The position numbers were made by a program, and so were the translations under genes. From the NCBI RefSeq assembly GCF_006334915.2, contig NZ_VDMA02000003.1:186001-250000 (forward strand): a stretch of 64,000 nt of DNA. The letters run 5' to 3'. Under the pieces are notes generated by a model. That model saw nothing but the letters and a program-made list of their open reading frames with translations. It was not told where the DNA came from and searched no databases. Below are positions 32,039 through 40,689 of the stretch, piece after piece. Position 1 is the stretch's first letter. Each line of letters opens with the position of its first letter. This DNA is from Microbispora catharanthi. Its GTDB lineage: Bacteria; Actinomycetota; Actinomycetes; Streptosporangiales; Streptosporangiaceae.

Positions 32039-33003
32039 TTCTCCGCCGTACTCCTGAGCGAACTGGGCTAACTCCTTGATCTAGCCTCTGACCAGGGCAT
32101 AAGCCTCTGGGTACCTGTCATGGTTTCTCGCTGGCTTACGGGCTCTCACGGAACAGCCACGGAACAAGATCCGCATTATCGGCAATCCACCGCTCTTGAT
32201 CACTCGCCCGAAGGGTGACTCACAGTAGCCATTCGGATGGAGAGTGAACATCGGATTTGGTGTTGCCGTCGACGCGCGCCACATCTCAGCCCACCATGAT
32301 CGCCTCGTCTGCCGTCGTCCCAGGGCGACCCGAAAGCGGGCCGGCGACGGAGACGCAAGCCCGGTCTGGCGTGTACCTGTCCCCGGCGCCCTTTCTCCTC
32401 TGCTGGTTGCCCTACAGAAGGGACCGGGCTTGTGTCGGAGGAGTCGGTCTGCTGGGCTCCACCTGGGCGACGTCAGGTGAGTCGATCATGGCCCTCAGCC
32501 ACACCACAACCGGAACCCTTGCTCCTCGATCCCCTCGGAGCCAGACTCCCCCGCCGGAGGCCCTTGGACCTTCTGTTTACAAGCCGGGAGAAGATCGTCT
32601 ACTCCTGTCCCTCAGCGTCTCTTCCTGCCTGCTCAGCGGGCTGATTGGCTTGATCGTCTTCTGTCGACGTCTACGGCCGTCTCGGGACGCAGTTAGCATC
32701 CGCGTTAGAAAGATCATCGCCCGGCGCACCGGAGGCGGCTTATCGCCCCCACGGGGATGCGCGATGAAGGCGATGGCCAACATGCTTCCCCCTCTGGCGT
32801 TCTTGCTCGGACTGCGATTCCATAACGCCCCTCATAGGGATGGCGGCGGTGCTTGAACCAACACGACGGCCGTGGCGCCCATCACCATGGACCGTCGAAC
32901 GCTGCGGCCCCCCGAGCTGTGCGAACAAGCCATGTGGGTCTCCTCATGGTTGGAGGAGCTGGCCGACGGTTGCGGAACCTCCATCAGCGTGGGGTCCATT
33001 GAC
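32039..33003. other. Gene-poor left arm of the element
   Basis: Nearly 1 kb in which no convincing coding sequence was found. Open frames here show no family resemblance and no good ribosome-binding sites. It contains the left 30-bp repeat (32142-32171) and then sequence with mixed composition, probably decayed element DNA. Confidence 0.45.
32142..32171. repeat. 30-bp direct repeat, left copy (candidate integrase arm sites)
   Basis: Exact match to 40585-40614. Within it CACGGAACA occurs twice in tandem, 12 bp apart, the style of integrase arm-type binding sites. It lies about 100 bp inside the left end. Confidence 0.65.
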
Positions 33004-33043
33004 CGTCATTGATCGAACCCCCATGGGGGTTCGATCAATGACG
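33004..33043. repeat. Perfect 40-bp palindrome
   Basis: CGTCATTGATCGAACCCCCA is followed immediately by its exact reverse complement, with no spacer. It could form a cruciform or a long hairpin. It is about 210 bp beyond the beta-galactosidase stop and outside any gene. It may be an operator, a transposon-end scar or a replication/transfer structure. Confidence 0.85.
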
Positions 33044-33171
33044 AGCGCCTACCGCTCGCGAGCGAGGCGGTTCGATGCGTTCACCGCGGTGGTCTGCCGG
33101 GCCGTACCGATGGGAGCGGAGACAAGGTACTCGGTGGTGGTCGCTTGCCGACGTTCGGAGTTGACATCTCG

Positions 33172-33213
33172 CCGCTACCCCTGGCCGCAGGGCGGAGCGG
33201 CCAGGGGTAGCGG
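33172..33213. terminator. Strong hairpin terminator after the beta-galactosidase gene
   Basis: Perfect 17-bp stem CCGCTACCCCTGGCCGC / GCGGCCAGGGGTAGCGG with an 8-base loop, 39 bp past the stop codon. No U-run. Confidence 0.7.
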
Positions 33214-33251
33214 TCGACGCCGCGGCAGCAGGCGAGAACCGGGTCGTCCGG

Positions 33252-35966
33252 TCAGGTCTGGTTAAATTGCCATTGCTGGTTGGCCCCGCCGTTGGCGGCC
33301 CACTGCACGACCGGTGCCCCGTCGCTCGTCGCCGCACCGGAGACGTCCGCCACCAGTCCGCTGTTGTGGCTGACGATGGTGTAGTAGCCGTTGCCGGTGG
33401 ATCGCAGATACCACATCTGGTTGGTGCCGCCGTTGGCCGTCCACTGCTGCAGTTGCAGCCCGGCCGTGCTGCTGCCGGCGTTGACGTCGAGCACCTTTCC
33501 ACTCGGGACGTACTTGAGGGTGTAGGAGCCGTCGGAGGTTGTGGCGATGGTCCAGGTGGCGGTGCCGCTCTGCTGGACCACCTTGGCACCGTCGGCGGTG
33601 GAGTTGCCCGCGACAGCGAGCGGCTTGCCGCTGTTGCGGTTGACGATGCGGTAGGTGCCCGGTGCGGGTCCGCTTCCGCTGCTTCCGCCGAGGTTGAAGT
33701 ACTCCACCGCGTCGGTGAAGACGGGGCTACCGGACTTCGTGGTCGACAGCTGCAGGTACACGCGGTTGCCGGTGGCCGGTGTGGTGAAGGTGACCGGCTG
33801 GGTGACCCGCGAGCCGAGCGGGACGGTCAAGGTCGTGCTTCCGGACGCGACGACCGCGCCGTCCGGCGCGTCGAGCCGCGCCGTCCAAGTGAAGCCCACC
33901 GAAGTGTCGGCGAAGTCGTCGTTGAAAACGGTGATGTTGCGGGTCACCGAGGCGTTCCGGGCGTAGGTGGGCACGGCCTGCGGCAGCGGGAAGCTGCCGT
34001 TCGAGTCCGAGGCGCCGGAGGCGGACCAGTACGGGAGGTCGACCGCTGCCACCGGGTTGAACGCCGCCTGCACGCGCTGGATCTGCGGGTTGCTCCAGGG
34101 GTTCGAGAGGTTGTCCGCGCCGTAGATAGGGTGACCGCCCTCCTCCGGGGTGAAGTCCGTGGAACGCACTCCGGGCACAACGCTGGCCCAGGCGGACAGC
34201 AGCGTGTACGGACGCAGGTCGGTGGCGTTCTTGCCGCGCTTGGCCAGGGTTGCCGTGGCGAACCACTCGAAGCCCTGCTTGTTGTTGCATGCCGGCCAGA
34301 TGAACTCGCCCTCACCGTCGGGCCGCCCGTTCACGGTGATCAGGCCCTCCCCGTACCTGCCGAAGCCATCGACGTAGTGCGAGATCACCGCGAAGTTGGC
34401 GTACGTCATCCCGGGATACATGTTGGGATTCGCGCCGACGCCCAGCTCGACGATGATCGGCCGGGTGCCGTCGGCGCCGTTCATCGCCGCGTACAGGTCC
34501 TTCTCGAACTGTTCGGAATCCTGGCCGCTCTGGTTCGGCTCGTTGTTCTGACTCCAGCGGATGACCGCGGGGTGGTTGCGGTCGCGCAGGACCAGCGCAC
34601 GGGCGTGGTTGACCATGTTGTCGTGCCCGGAGATCCAATCCTGCCCGGACTGGGAGCCGCGGATCGCGACCTCGTCGATGATCATCAGGCCCATCTCGTC
34701 GGCGACATCCAACATGTACGGGCTGGCCGGCTCCTGGTGGACGCGCACCACGTTGTAGTTGAGCCGCTGGTAGTTGTCCACGGCCTGCGGCCAGCCGCCG
34801 TTGCCCGACGAAGGCGGAAGGAATCCGGGCAGCGTGTCGTAGGCGTCGCCCTTGCCGCCGTTGTTGATCCGGTCGTAGTCGGCACCCTGGAGGTTGTCGC
34901 CGCGGAAGTTCACGCGCACGCCGTTGAGGTAGTAGTACTCGCCGTTCTGGGTGGCCTCCCGGAACCCGAACCGGTACGTGGCGTCGCTGGTGTGCCCGTC
35001 ATCGGTGTCGGCATGCACCGTCAGCCGATGCAGCTGCGCCCGGTACCCCGACCGGTACGGCACGTTGGGCCACCAGTACGAGGTGCTGTCGAGGTTCCAC
35101 GCGACCGGCCCGACGGTCACGGTCCCGGTCGAGTGGGCCGCCACGGTGACCGTACGGCTGGGCAGTGCCGGGTAGCTGAAAGCCGTTCCGTTGTCAGACG
35201 ACAGCGACCCGGTCAACGTCACCGACCGGGAACTGCCCGACGTGTTACGCACCGTCACGTCGTAGCTCAACGTCTTGTTGGCCACCGACGTACGCACGAA
35301 TGTGTCGCTGACGTACACCGCCGGGTACACCCGCAGGAACGCCGAACGGTAGATCCCCTGGGGGACCGCCTCGGACCACTCGGCGGCGTCGGGCACCAGG
35401 TACCGGCCGTTGGATGCCTTCAACGCGCCGCGGCCCTTCACGTCGACGCTGATCGTATGAGTGGTGCCCGGTGCGGCGTAGGCGCTGATGTCGAACTTCG
35501 AGGGAGTGAAGGCCGTGGTCTGCGTCGCGACCACCCGGCCGTCCACCGACAAGGTCGCCTGGTGGTTCACGGCGCCGAACTCGATCCACGTCGACTGCGG
35601 CTGCCCCGAGTCCGGCACCGTCACCGTACGCGAGTACACCGCCTGTGACACATCGGTGAAACCCTGCTTGTACCAGCCACCTCCGGGCACCTTGATCGAC
35701 GTCGTCGACCGGCCCGCCGGAGTGAAGCTCCACGTCCCGGCCAGATCGACCGAGGCGACCGCGGCATTGCCCGCGGTGAAGCCGTCGATGTCCCCGGCGG
35801 CGGCGACCGAGGCGGCGGACTTCGACACGGTGGATTCCGACGATGCGGACCGCTGTGCCGCCACAGCCGGCTGAGCCCCGATCAACGCGACCAGCAAGGC
35901 CGCCACCACAGCCGGCCACCTGCTCGCCGGACGTCGAGGACGGGAGGAGGGATCGCTCCGCTTCAT
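33252..35966 (-). CDS. Secreted GH2 beta-galactosidase-like enzyme with ricin-type lectin domain
   Basis: Exported glycosidase of 904 residues. A basic start and hydrophobic segment (WPAVVAALLVALIGAQPAVA) form the signal peptide. Then come the GH2 sugar-binding jelly roll, an immunoglobulin-like domain and a TIM barrel with VRVHQEPASP, IRWSQNNEPN (acid/base Glu) and GEGEFIWPACN (nucleophile Glu region). The last 130 residues are a ricin-type beta-trefoil with three Q-x-W repeats (QQSGTATW, QQWTANGG, VQWAANGG), a carbohydrate-binding module. The ATG at 35966 has AAAGGA seven bases upstream. It is the only clear cargo of the integrative element and stands alone without sugar transporter or regulator. 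It may act on plant or microbial galactans or other beta-glycosides; the exact sugar is not predictable. Confidence 0.88.
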   Translation of the reverse strand: MKRSDPSSRPRRPASRWPAVVAALLVALIGAQPAVAAQRSASSESTVSKSAASVAAAGDIDGFTAGNAAVASVDLAGTWSFTPAGRSTTSIKVPGGGWYKQGFTDVSQAVYSRTVTVPDSGQPQSTWIEFGAVNHQATLSVDGRVVATQTTAFTPSKFDISAYAAPGTTHTISVDVKGRGALKASNGRYLVPDAAEWSEAVPQGIYRSAFLRVYPAVYVSDTFVRTSVANKTLSYDVTVRNTSGSSRSVTLTGSLSSDNGTAFSYPALPSRTVTVAAHSTGTVTVGPVAWNLDSTSYWWPNVPYRSGYRAQLHRLTVHADTDDGHTSDATYRFGFREATQNGEYYYLNGVRVNFRGDNLQGADYDRINNGGKGDAYDTLPGFLPPSSGNGGWPQAVDNYQRLNYNVVRVHQEPASPYMLDVADEMGLMIIDEVAIRGSQSGQDWISGHDNMVNHARALVLRDRNHPAVIRWSQNNEPNQSGQDSEQFEKDLYAAMNGADGTRPIIVELGVGANPNMYPGMTYANFAVISHYVDGFGRYGEGLITVNGRPDGEGEFIWPACNNKQGFEWFATATLAKRGKNATDLRPYTLLSAWASVVPGVRSTDFTPEEGGHPIYGADNLSNPWSNPQIQRVQAAFNPVAAVDLPYWSASGASDSNGSFPLPQAVPTYARNASVTRNITVFNDDFADTSVGFTWTARLDAPDGAVVASGSTTLTVPLGSRVTQPVTFTTPATGNRVYLQLSTTKSGSPVFTDAVEYFNLGGSSGSGPAPGTYRIVNRNSGKPLAVAGNSTADGAKVVQQSGTATWTIATTSDGSYTLKYVPSGKVLDVNAGSSTAGLQLQQWTANGGTNQMWYLRSTGNGYYTIVSHNSGLVADVSGAATSDGAPVVQWAANGGANQQWQFNQT

Positions 35967-36408
35967 CGGTAATCCTTTCGGGTGAATCCCGTGTGTGAGG
36001 TACTTCCCGGGTCCGGCCGGCCCTCCGCGGGCGCCACTGCCCGGCCGTTCAGGCCGTCGCCGTTCGTCGGCGAAAGCCGACGGCTTGAGGGGGCATTCTG
36101 TCTCCTCGTAATGGGAGCGTCGTATCGGTTCGACGGATGGCCGGCCATCACACTTAAGGCCCAGGCTCCCACCTGTCAATGCTCAGGGTTCACAGAGATC
36201 GGATCACTTCGGCCGTCTGGCTCCCATCACGCCCGATCAGATCACGCGGTCCTAGACGCCGTGTAATTTTCAGGCTGCGTTGGACGCCTCGAACACGGTT
36301 CCAAGATCGAGAATCGGCATGCTCGGGACCATCCAACCTGTGTCGAACTTTCACAGTTAAACGGATCGATTCGATGCCGTCGGGCGCCTGGTAGAGGAAT
36401 GGGCCCAC
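35967..36408. promoter_or_regulatory. Leader region of the beta-galactosidase gene
   Basis: About 440 bp with lower GC than the coding sequence. It should contain the promoter of the leftward beta-galactosidase gene. No gene and no clear LacI-type palindrome were recognised. Confidence 0.35.
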
Positions 36409-36558
36409 CTACGGCCCTACGCCAGCAATGACGAACGCACCGATGCCCTCGGAGACTTCCTGCACCGCTAGGACGGGGACGGCCGGGTTGGCATCCAGGA
36501 AGTCGGCCAGGGCGCGGAGCCCGGCGATGAGGGCGGAACGGTGGTCGTCGTTGGTCAT
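36409..36558 (-). CDS. Short AICE-associated protein, probably truncated
   Basis: A 49-codon reading frame starting MTNDDHRSALIAGLRALADFLDANP, which resembles the first part of small proteins often found beside transfer genes in actinomycete elements; those are usually longer. The ATG at 36558 has AAAGGAG eight bases upstream. The frame stops at 36409 where the element sequence changes character, so the 3' end may have been lost when the beta-galactosidase segment was acquired. Function unknown. Confidence 0.5.
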   Translation of the reverse strand: MTNDDHRSALIAGLRALADFLDANPAVPVLAVQEVSEGIGAFVIAGVGP

Positions 36559-36575
36559 GTGGTGGTCTCCTTTCG

Positions 36576-37236
36576 TCAGGCGGGTTCGGACGCGGTGCGC
36601 AGGGTGCGCAGCAGGTCGGAGGCGAGCTGGTTGGACACGCCCAGGCGGGCACGTAGCAGGTCGCGGGTGATCGGTTTGCCGTGCTTGGCCTGGGTGTTCG
36701 TCGGCGACGCGGCGGGCGTAGTCGACCAGGGCCGGGGACGGTCCTGGCTCGTCGTCCTGTCCGTCCTCTACGGCGGGGACGAGCGCCGGGGAGGGGGACG
36801 GTGAGGATGAGACGGTCTCGACGGTCAGGACGGGCGCGGATGGTTCGGGGCGAGGGGCGGCGGCGCGGCGTTCGAGCATCGAGACGGCGATGAGGAACGC
36901 CCCGGCGGGGGTGGCGGCAGTGAGCCAGCCCCACACGGTCGGCTCGGCTTGGTGGAGGTTGGCGGCCAGGGACAGGACGATCCCACCGGCCAGGACGAGC
37001 GTCGGCCAGGACACGAGACCGGTCCGTTGTCGTCCGGTCTTCTTGTCCCGCTGGCGTTCGCGGGCGGCCATGACGCAGGTGAGGTCGACGCAGACGGCCA
37101 CGGCCCATGACATCCAGCCGGTCTGTCCGTGGCCGGTGGCGGTGTCGCGGATGTGGGTGAACGATCCGGCACCCGCGATGGCGGCCAGGACGAGGACCGG
37201 CCCGGTGTCGAGCAGCCATGAGGCGAGGCGTCGCAT
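36576..37236 (-). pseudogene. DUF2637 membrane protein of the transfer module, frameshifted
   Basis: The N-terminal part from the ATG at 37236 (ribosome-binding site GAAAGGGGG) has four hydrophobic helices, with VAVCVDLTCVMAARERQRDKK between helices, the hallmark of DUF2637 proteins of actinomycete plasmids and integrative elements. After VDYARRVADEH the frame slips by one base. The expected continuation (QAKHGKPITRDLLRARLGVS and onward, a helix-turn-helix-like tail) is encoded in the next frame and ends at a TGA at 36576-36578. The likely lesion is one extra G in CTGGGTG at 36690-36694. Without correction the reading runs on into the next gene. Sequencing error is the alternative to a real mutation. 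Confidence 0.7.
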
Positions 37237-37254
37237 CGTTACCCCCTTTCTCGG

Positions 37255-38142
37255 TCAGGCGGATAGCAGGTCGGATAGGTCAGCCCCGTCCCGGTCGGGC
37301 CGGGCGATGTCGGCCCAGTCGGGGGTGAGGTGGGCGTAGGTGCGGGCGGCGTGCTCAGCAGTGCGCTCGGCGACGTAGAAGGAGCGGGCGCGGTACCACT
37401 GGCCGTCCTGGGAGGCGATGATCGCGACGCCGGGTGTCTCGGCGGGGATCGCTCGGGCGGAGACCAGGGCGGCGGGGTCGAGGTCGCCGAGGGTCATGGT
37501 CGCGGTCTCCGGGTCGTTGACCCGGTGGCAGATCCGCCCCGAGCACTGAGCGCGAAGCGCGGTGACGCCGGGGCCCAGGTCTGAGCCGATTCGCTGGCCG
37601 GACAGGAACAGGTAGATGCCGAACGCCCGCCCGAGTTGCGCGATGCGCAGCAGTGCGGTGGAGGTGTGAGCGATCTCGTCTTTCTCGGACTTGTCGGCCA
37701 TCAGGTACAGCTCGGCCAGCTCGTCGACCAGCACCACGACCGGGACCGGCCGCACGCCGGGCGGCAGTTGCCAGATGTTGCGGGCGCCGGCCGTACGGCA
37801 CAGCCCCATCCGGTCGACCATGAGCGCCACCAGGTCATCCAGCAGGGTCACGCTCTCGGCCCGTGTGGTTGCCAAAGCCGACAGGCGTGGCGTGTACGGG
37901 GTGAACTCGACGCCGCCTTTGAGGTCGATGCCGACCAGCGCAACCGGTTGCGGGGCCAGCCCGACGAGCAGGGCGTTGGCGAGGTTGGACTTGCCCGACT
38001 GGGTGGCGCCCGCGTTGATCCAGTGCGGCACCGTGCGGAAGTCGATCGTCCACAGCCCGCCGGTCTCCAGCCGCCCGACGTGGACGGTGAGGAGGTCGTC
38101 GGAGGCCGGGAGGTGGTCGAGCTGGACGAGTGGGTCTCGCAC
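37255..38142 (-). pseudogene. FtsK/SpoIIIE-type (TraB/TraSA) DNA translocase, N-terminus missing
   Basis: ATPase domain of the septal-type DNA pump that moves double-stranded DNA between mycelia in actinomycete conjugation. Visible motifs are Walker A AGATQSGKSN, VGIDLKGGVEF, Walker B VVVLVDELAEL and FLSGQRIGSDL. The homologous sequence begins about 30 residues before the Walker A, so the N-terminal membrane region is absent. The 5' end abuts, head-to-head, the equally truncated replication gene at 38150. The C-terminus looks complete. No ribosome-binding site is seen at the GTG at 38142. Its strand is opposite to int/xis/rep, whereas these genes normally point the same way. Confidence 0.75.
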
Positions 38143-38149
38143 GGTGGCG

Positions 38150-39007
38150 GCCCCGCTCTGCCCCGACTGCTACGACTACACCGGCTCGGTGCTGTTCAAC
38201 GCGGTCGCGCCGCTGCTGTGGAAGCGCCTCGCCGACGCCCTACGGCGGCACCTGGCCAAGCTCGGCGGCCTGACTCTCCGCGACATGCGCGACCAGCTCG
38301 TCGTGTCCTTCGCCAAGGTGGCTGAGTACCAGCGGCGCGGCGTCGTCCACCTCCACGCCGTCATCCGGCTCGACGGTCCGGCTGGACCGATCTCGCCGCC
38401 CCCGGCCTGGGCGACGCTCGACCTGCTAACACAGGCCGTAGAGCACGCCGCCGCCGTGGTCATCGCCAAGATCCCGGCGTTCGACAACGAGCCCGCGCGT
38501 GTCCTGCACTGGGGTACGCAAATCGACGTCCGCCCGGTCACCCTTGACGGTGAGCTGACCGACCAGGCCGTTGCGGGCTACATCGCCAAGTACGCCACCA
38601 AGGCCGCCGAATGCGTCGGCACCATGGACCGGCGCATCGTCCCCGGCGAGGACCTGGCCGCCCTGCCCGTCCGGGACCACGCCCGGCGACTCATCGCCGA
38701 GTGCCTCCGCCTCGGCTCCTTCGAGGAGCTGGCGGACCTACGGCTGACCCAGTGGGCGCACATGCTCGGCTTCCGCGGCCACTTCTCCACCCGATCCCGC
38801 CGCTACTCCACCACCCTCGGCGACATCCGTGCCGACCGGCAGGAACATGCTCGCGATGAGCAGATCACGACGGGCCTCCTGCCCCTCCTCGACGAGGACA
38901 CCGTCCTCGTCGTCAGCGAATGGGAGTACGCCGGAAAGGGCTACTCCCCCGGTGACGCCCTGGTCGCCACGCTTGCCACGACATGGCTGCCGGACGGTGG
39001 CCGATGA
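38150..39007 (+). pseudogene. RepSA-type replication initiator, N-terminal third missing
   Basis: The frame from PLCPDCYDYTGSVLFNAVAP onward matches the middle and C-terminal part of actinomycete rolling-circle replication initiators. Further blocks are VSFAKVAEYQRRGVVHLHAV (containing the H-x-H motif), LHWGTQIDVRPV and YIAKYATKAAE. Homology starts abruptly at about 38150 and there is no start codon with a ribosome-binding site. The stop overlaps the excisionase start (ATGA at 39004-39007), the normal rep-xis-int arrangement. The N-terminal part was probably lost in the rearrangement that placed the truncated transfer gene head-to-head. Confidence 0.78.
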
Positions 39008-39180
39008 TCGCGCTCGAACGGCTCTGGACAGCGGAAGAAGTCTCGGAGTTCCTCGGCGTCCCGGTCGCCACGCTCTATCAATGGCGACACCATCGGACGG
39101 GTCCCCCCAGCAGGAAGATCGGCCGTCACCTGCGCTACGTGCCCGAGGACGTTATGTCCTGGGTCCGGGAACAGGAGTAG
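39004..39180 (+). CDS. Excisionase / MerR-like helix-turn-helix protein
   Basis: A 58-residue DNA-binding protein (LWTAEEVSEFLGVPVATLYQ, then RHLRYVPEDVMSWV) of the Xis group that directs excision by tyrosine integrases. The ATG at 39004 overlaps the replication gene stop, and the integrase starts three bases after its own stop, so the two are coupled. It looks intact. Confidence 0.87.
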   Translation: MIALERLWTAEEVSEFLGVPVATLYQWRHHRTGPPSRKIGRHLRYVPEDVMSWVREQE

Positions 39181-39183
39181 CCG

Positions 39184-40443
39184 GTGGCCTACGTCAAGGA
39201 CCTGTGGACCAAGACAGTCCGCCGCCCGGACGGCAGGACGGAGAAGGTCAGGACCTCCCGGTACGGCGGCGGAAAGCGCTGGCTCGCCGTCTGGCTCGAC
39301 CCGGACGGGAAGGAGGTGTCCGCCGCCTTCGACCGGAAGGCCGATGCGGAGAAGAAGGCCGCGTCGATGGGCACCGACGTCAACCGCGGCGAGTACATCG
39401 ACCCCAACGCCGGCAAGATGCTGTTCGGCGACATCGCGGCCCGCTGGCTCGACTCCCGCATCGTCGACCCGTCCACGAAGATCCGATACGAGTACATCTA
39501 CCGCCTGCACGTCGGCCCGGCCTTCGCACGGCGGCAGGTCAAGAGCATCCTCCCCTCGCACGTCCAGGCATGGATCAGTGACCTGAACGAGCGTTACGGC
39601 CCGTCGACCATCGAGACGTCGTTCCTCGTCCTTCAAGGCGTCCTTGAGCTGGCCGTCGCGGATGAGGCTATCCGTAAGAACCCGGCCCGATCCCCGATCG
39701 TCCAGGTGCCCAAGCGTTCCGGTGAAGAGCTGATCGCATGGTCGGACGAGAGGGTCCATGCGGTGATCCACGCCCATCCGGACCTCTTCCGCCTCATCCC
39801 GATCATCGCCGCGTCCTGCGGTCTCCGTCAGGGAGAGCTGTTCGGCCTGGCCCTAGAGGACGTCGACTTCGACGAGGGAATCGTCCGCGTCCGGCGGCAG
39901 ATCAAGAAGCTCGGCCGAGACCACGTATTCGCCCTCCCCAAGAACGACCGTGAGCGCATGGACCCGCTCCCTCAGTGGGCCGCTGAGGCCATCAAACGGC
40001 ACGTCAATGCCTATCCCCCGCTCGCCTGCTCGCTGCCCTGGGAGAAGCTCAACGGCCCTCTCCGTACGCACAACCTGCTCTTCCGCTGGACGGACGACAA
40101 GTTCATCCGGGCGCGCGGCTACAGCGAACTCGTCTGGAAGCCCTCCCTCGTCGCGGCCGGCGTCATCCCGGATGCCGAGAAGGACGCCCGAGCGCGGAAG
40201 CGCTTCACGACCTCACGGAAGGAGGGCCTTCACCAGCTCCGGCACTACTACGCCAGCGTCATGCTCGCGGGTGGCGTCTCCGTGAAGGAACTCGCCGAGT
40301 ATCTCGGCCACGCCGACCCCGGCTTCACGCTCCGGGTGTACGCCCACATGATGCCCGGCTCCCACGACCGAGCCCGCAAGGCCATCGACGACCGCCTGTT
40401 CCGTCCCCGCGCCGTCTCCGGCGACCAGGTCGCCACGGGGTAG
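39184..40443 (+). CDS. Tyrosine site-specific recombinase (integrase)
   Basis: Integrase of 419 residues that would recombine the 66-bp sites at the element ends. The N-terminal arm-binding domain (about 1-55) and SAM-like core-binding domain (about 75-165) precede the catalytic domain. All catalytic residues are present: R215 in CGLRQGE, H350 and R353 in HQLRHYY, H376 in LGHADPG and the nucleophile Y386 in RVYAH. The GTG start at 39184 lies right after the excisionase stop. It ends 247 bp from the intact acyl-CoA dehydrogenase gene, with the right 30-bp repeat in between, so int sits beside its own attachment site as is typical for integrative elements. Confidence 0.93.
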   Translation: MAYVKDLWTKTVRRPDGRTEKVRTSRYGGGKRWLAVWLDPDGKEVSAAFDRKADAEKKAASMGTDVNRGEYIDPNAGKMLFGDIAARWLDSRIVDPSTKIRYEYIYRLHVGPAFARRQVKSILPSHVQAWISDLNERYGPSTIETSFLVLQGVLELAVADEAIRKNPARSPIVQVPKRSGEELIAWSDERVHAVIHAHPDLFRLIPIIAASCGLRQGELFGLALEDVDFDEGIVRVRRQIKKLGRDHVFALPKNDRERMDPLPQWAAEAIKRHVNAYPPLACSLPWEKLNGPLRTHNLLFRWTDDKFIRARGYSELVWKPSLVAAGVIPDAEKDARARKRFTTSRKEGLHQLRHYYASVMLAGGVSVKELAEYLGHADPGFTLRVYAHMMPGSHDRARKAIDDRLFRPRAVSGDQVATG

Positions 40444-40584
40444 CGCCTGGAAAGTACACGAGCCACCGGCGACGAAACCCGCCCGGTGGCTCTTCGCTTT
40501 TCGTGACTACAGATGGTCACCCTGGGTGAGCGCGGGCGCGTCCCGCTGATGGTCGTTGACGATCACAGCCAAACGCGTTCGGCA

Positions 40585-40614
40585 GCTCTCACGGAACAGC
40601 CACGGAACAAGATC
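40585..40614. repeat. 30-bp direct repeat, right copy (candidate integrase arm sites)
   Basis: Identical to 32142-32171 and in the same orientation, about 105 bp from the right 66-bp repeat. It contains two CACGGAACA units. Confidence 0.65.
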
Positions 40615-40644
40615 TTTTAGAGGCTCCGAATCGGACATGGCGCA

Positions 40645-40672
40645 CCCCGCCTCCCGAGTGCGGCAGGCGGGG
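40645..40672 (-). terminator. Terminator of the acyl-CoA dehydrogenase gene
   Basis: Stem CCCCGCCT/AGGCGGGG with a 12-base loop, 18 bp beyond the stop codon. It lies on the element side of the repeat, so the incoming element restored a terminator. Confidence 0.65.
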
Positions 40673-40689
40673 CTACCGCAGGTCAGGGG

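Noticed and set aside
32257..32856. 199-codon open frame in the gene-poor left arm
   Set aside because: No ribosome-binding site, no family resemblance, irregular composition; probably chance.
33267..35648. 793-codon open frame on the plus strand
   Set aside because: It is the antisense shadow of the beta-galactosidase gene, created by high GC codon bias; its translation has no family resemblance.
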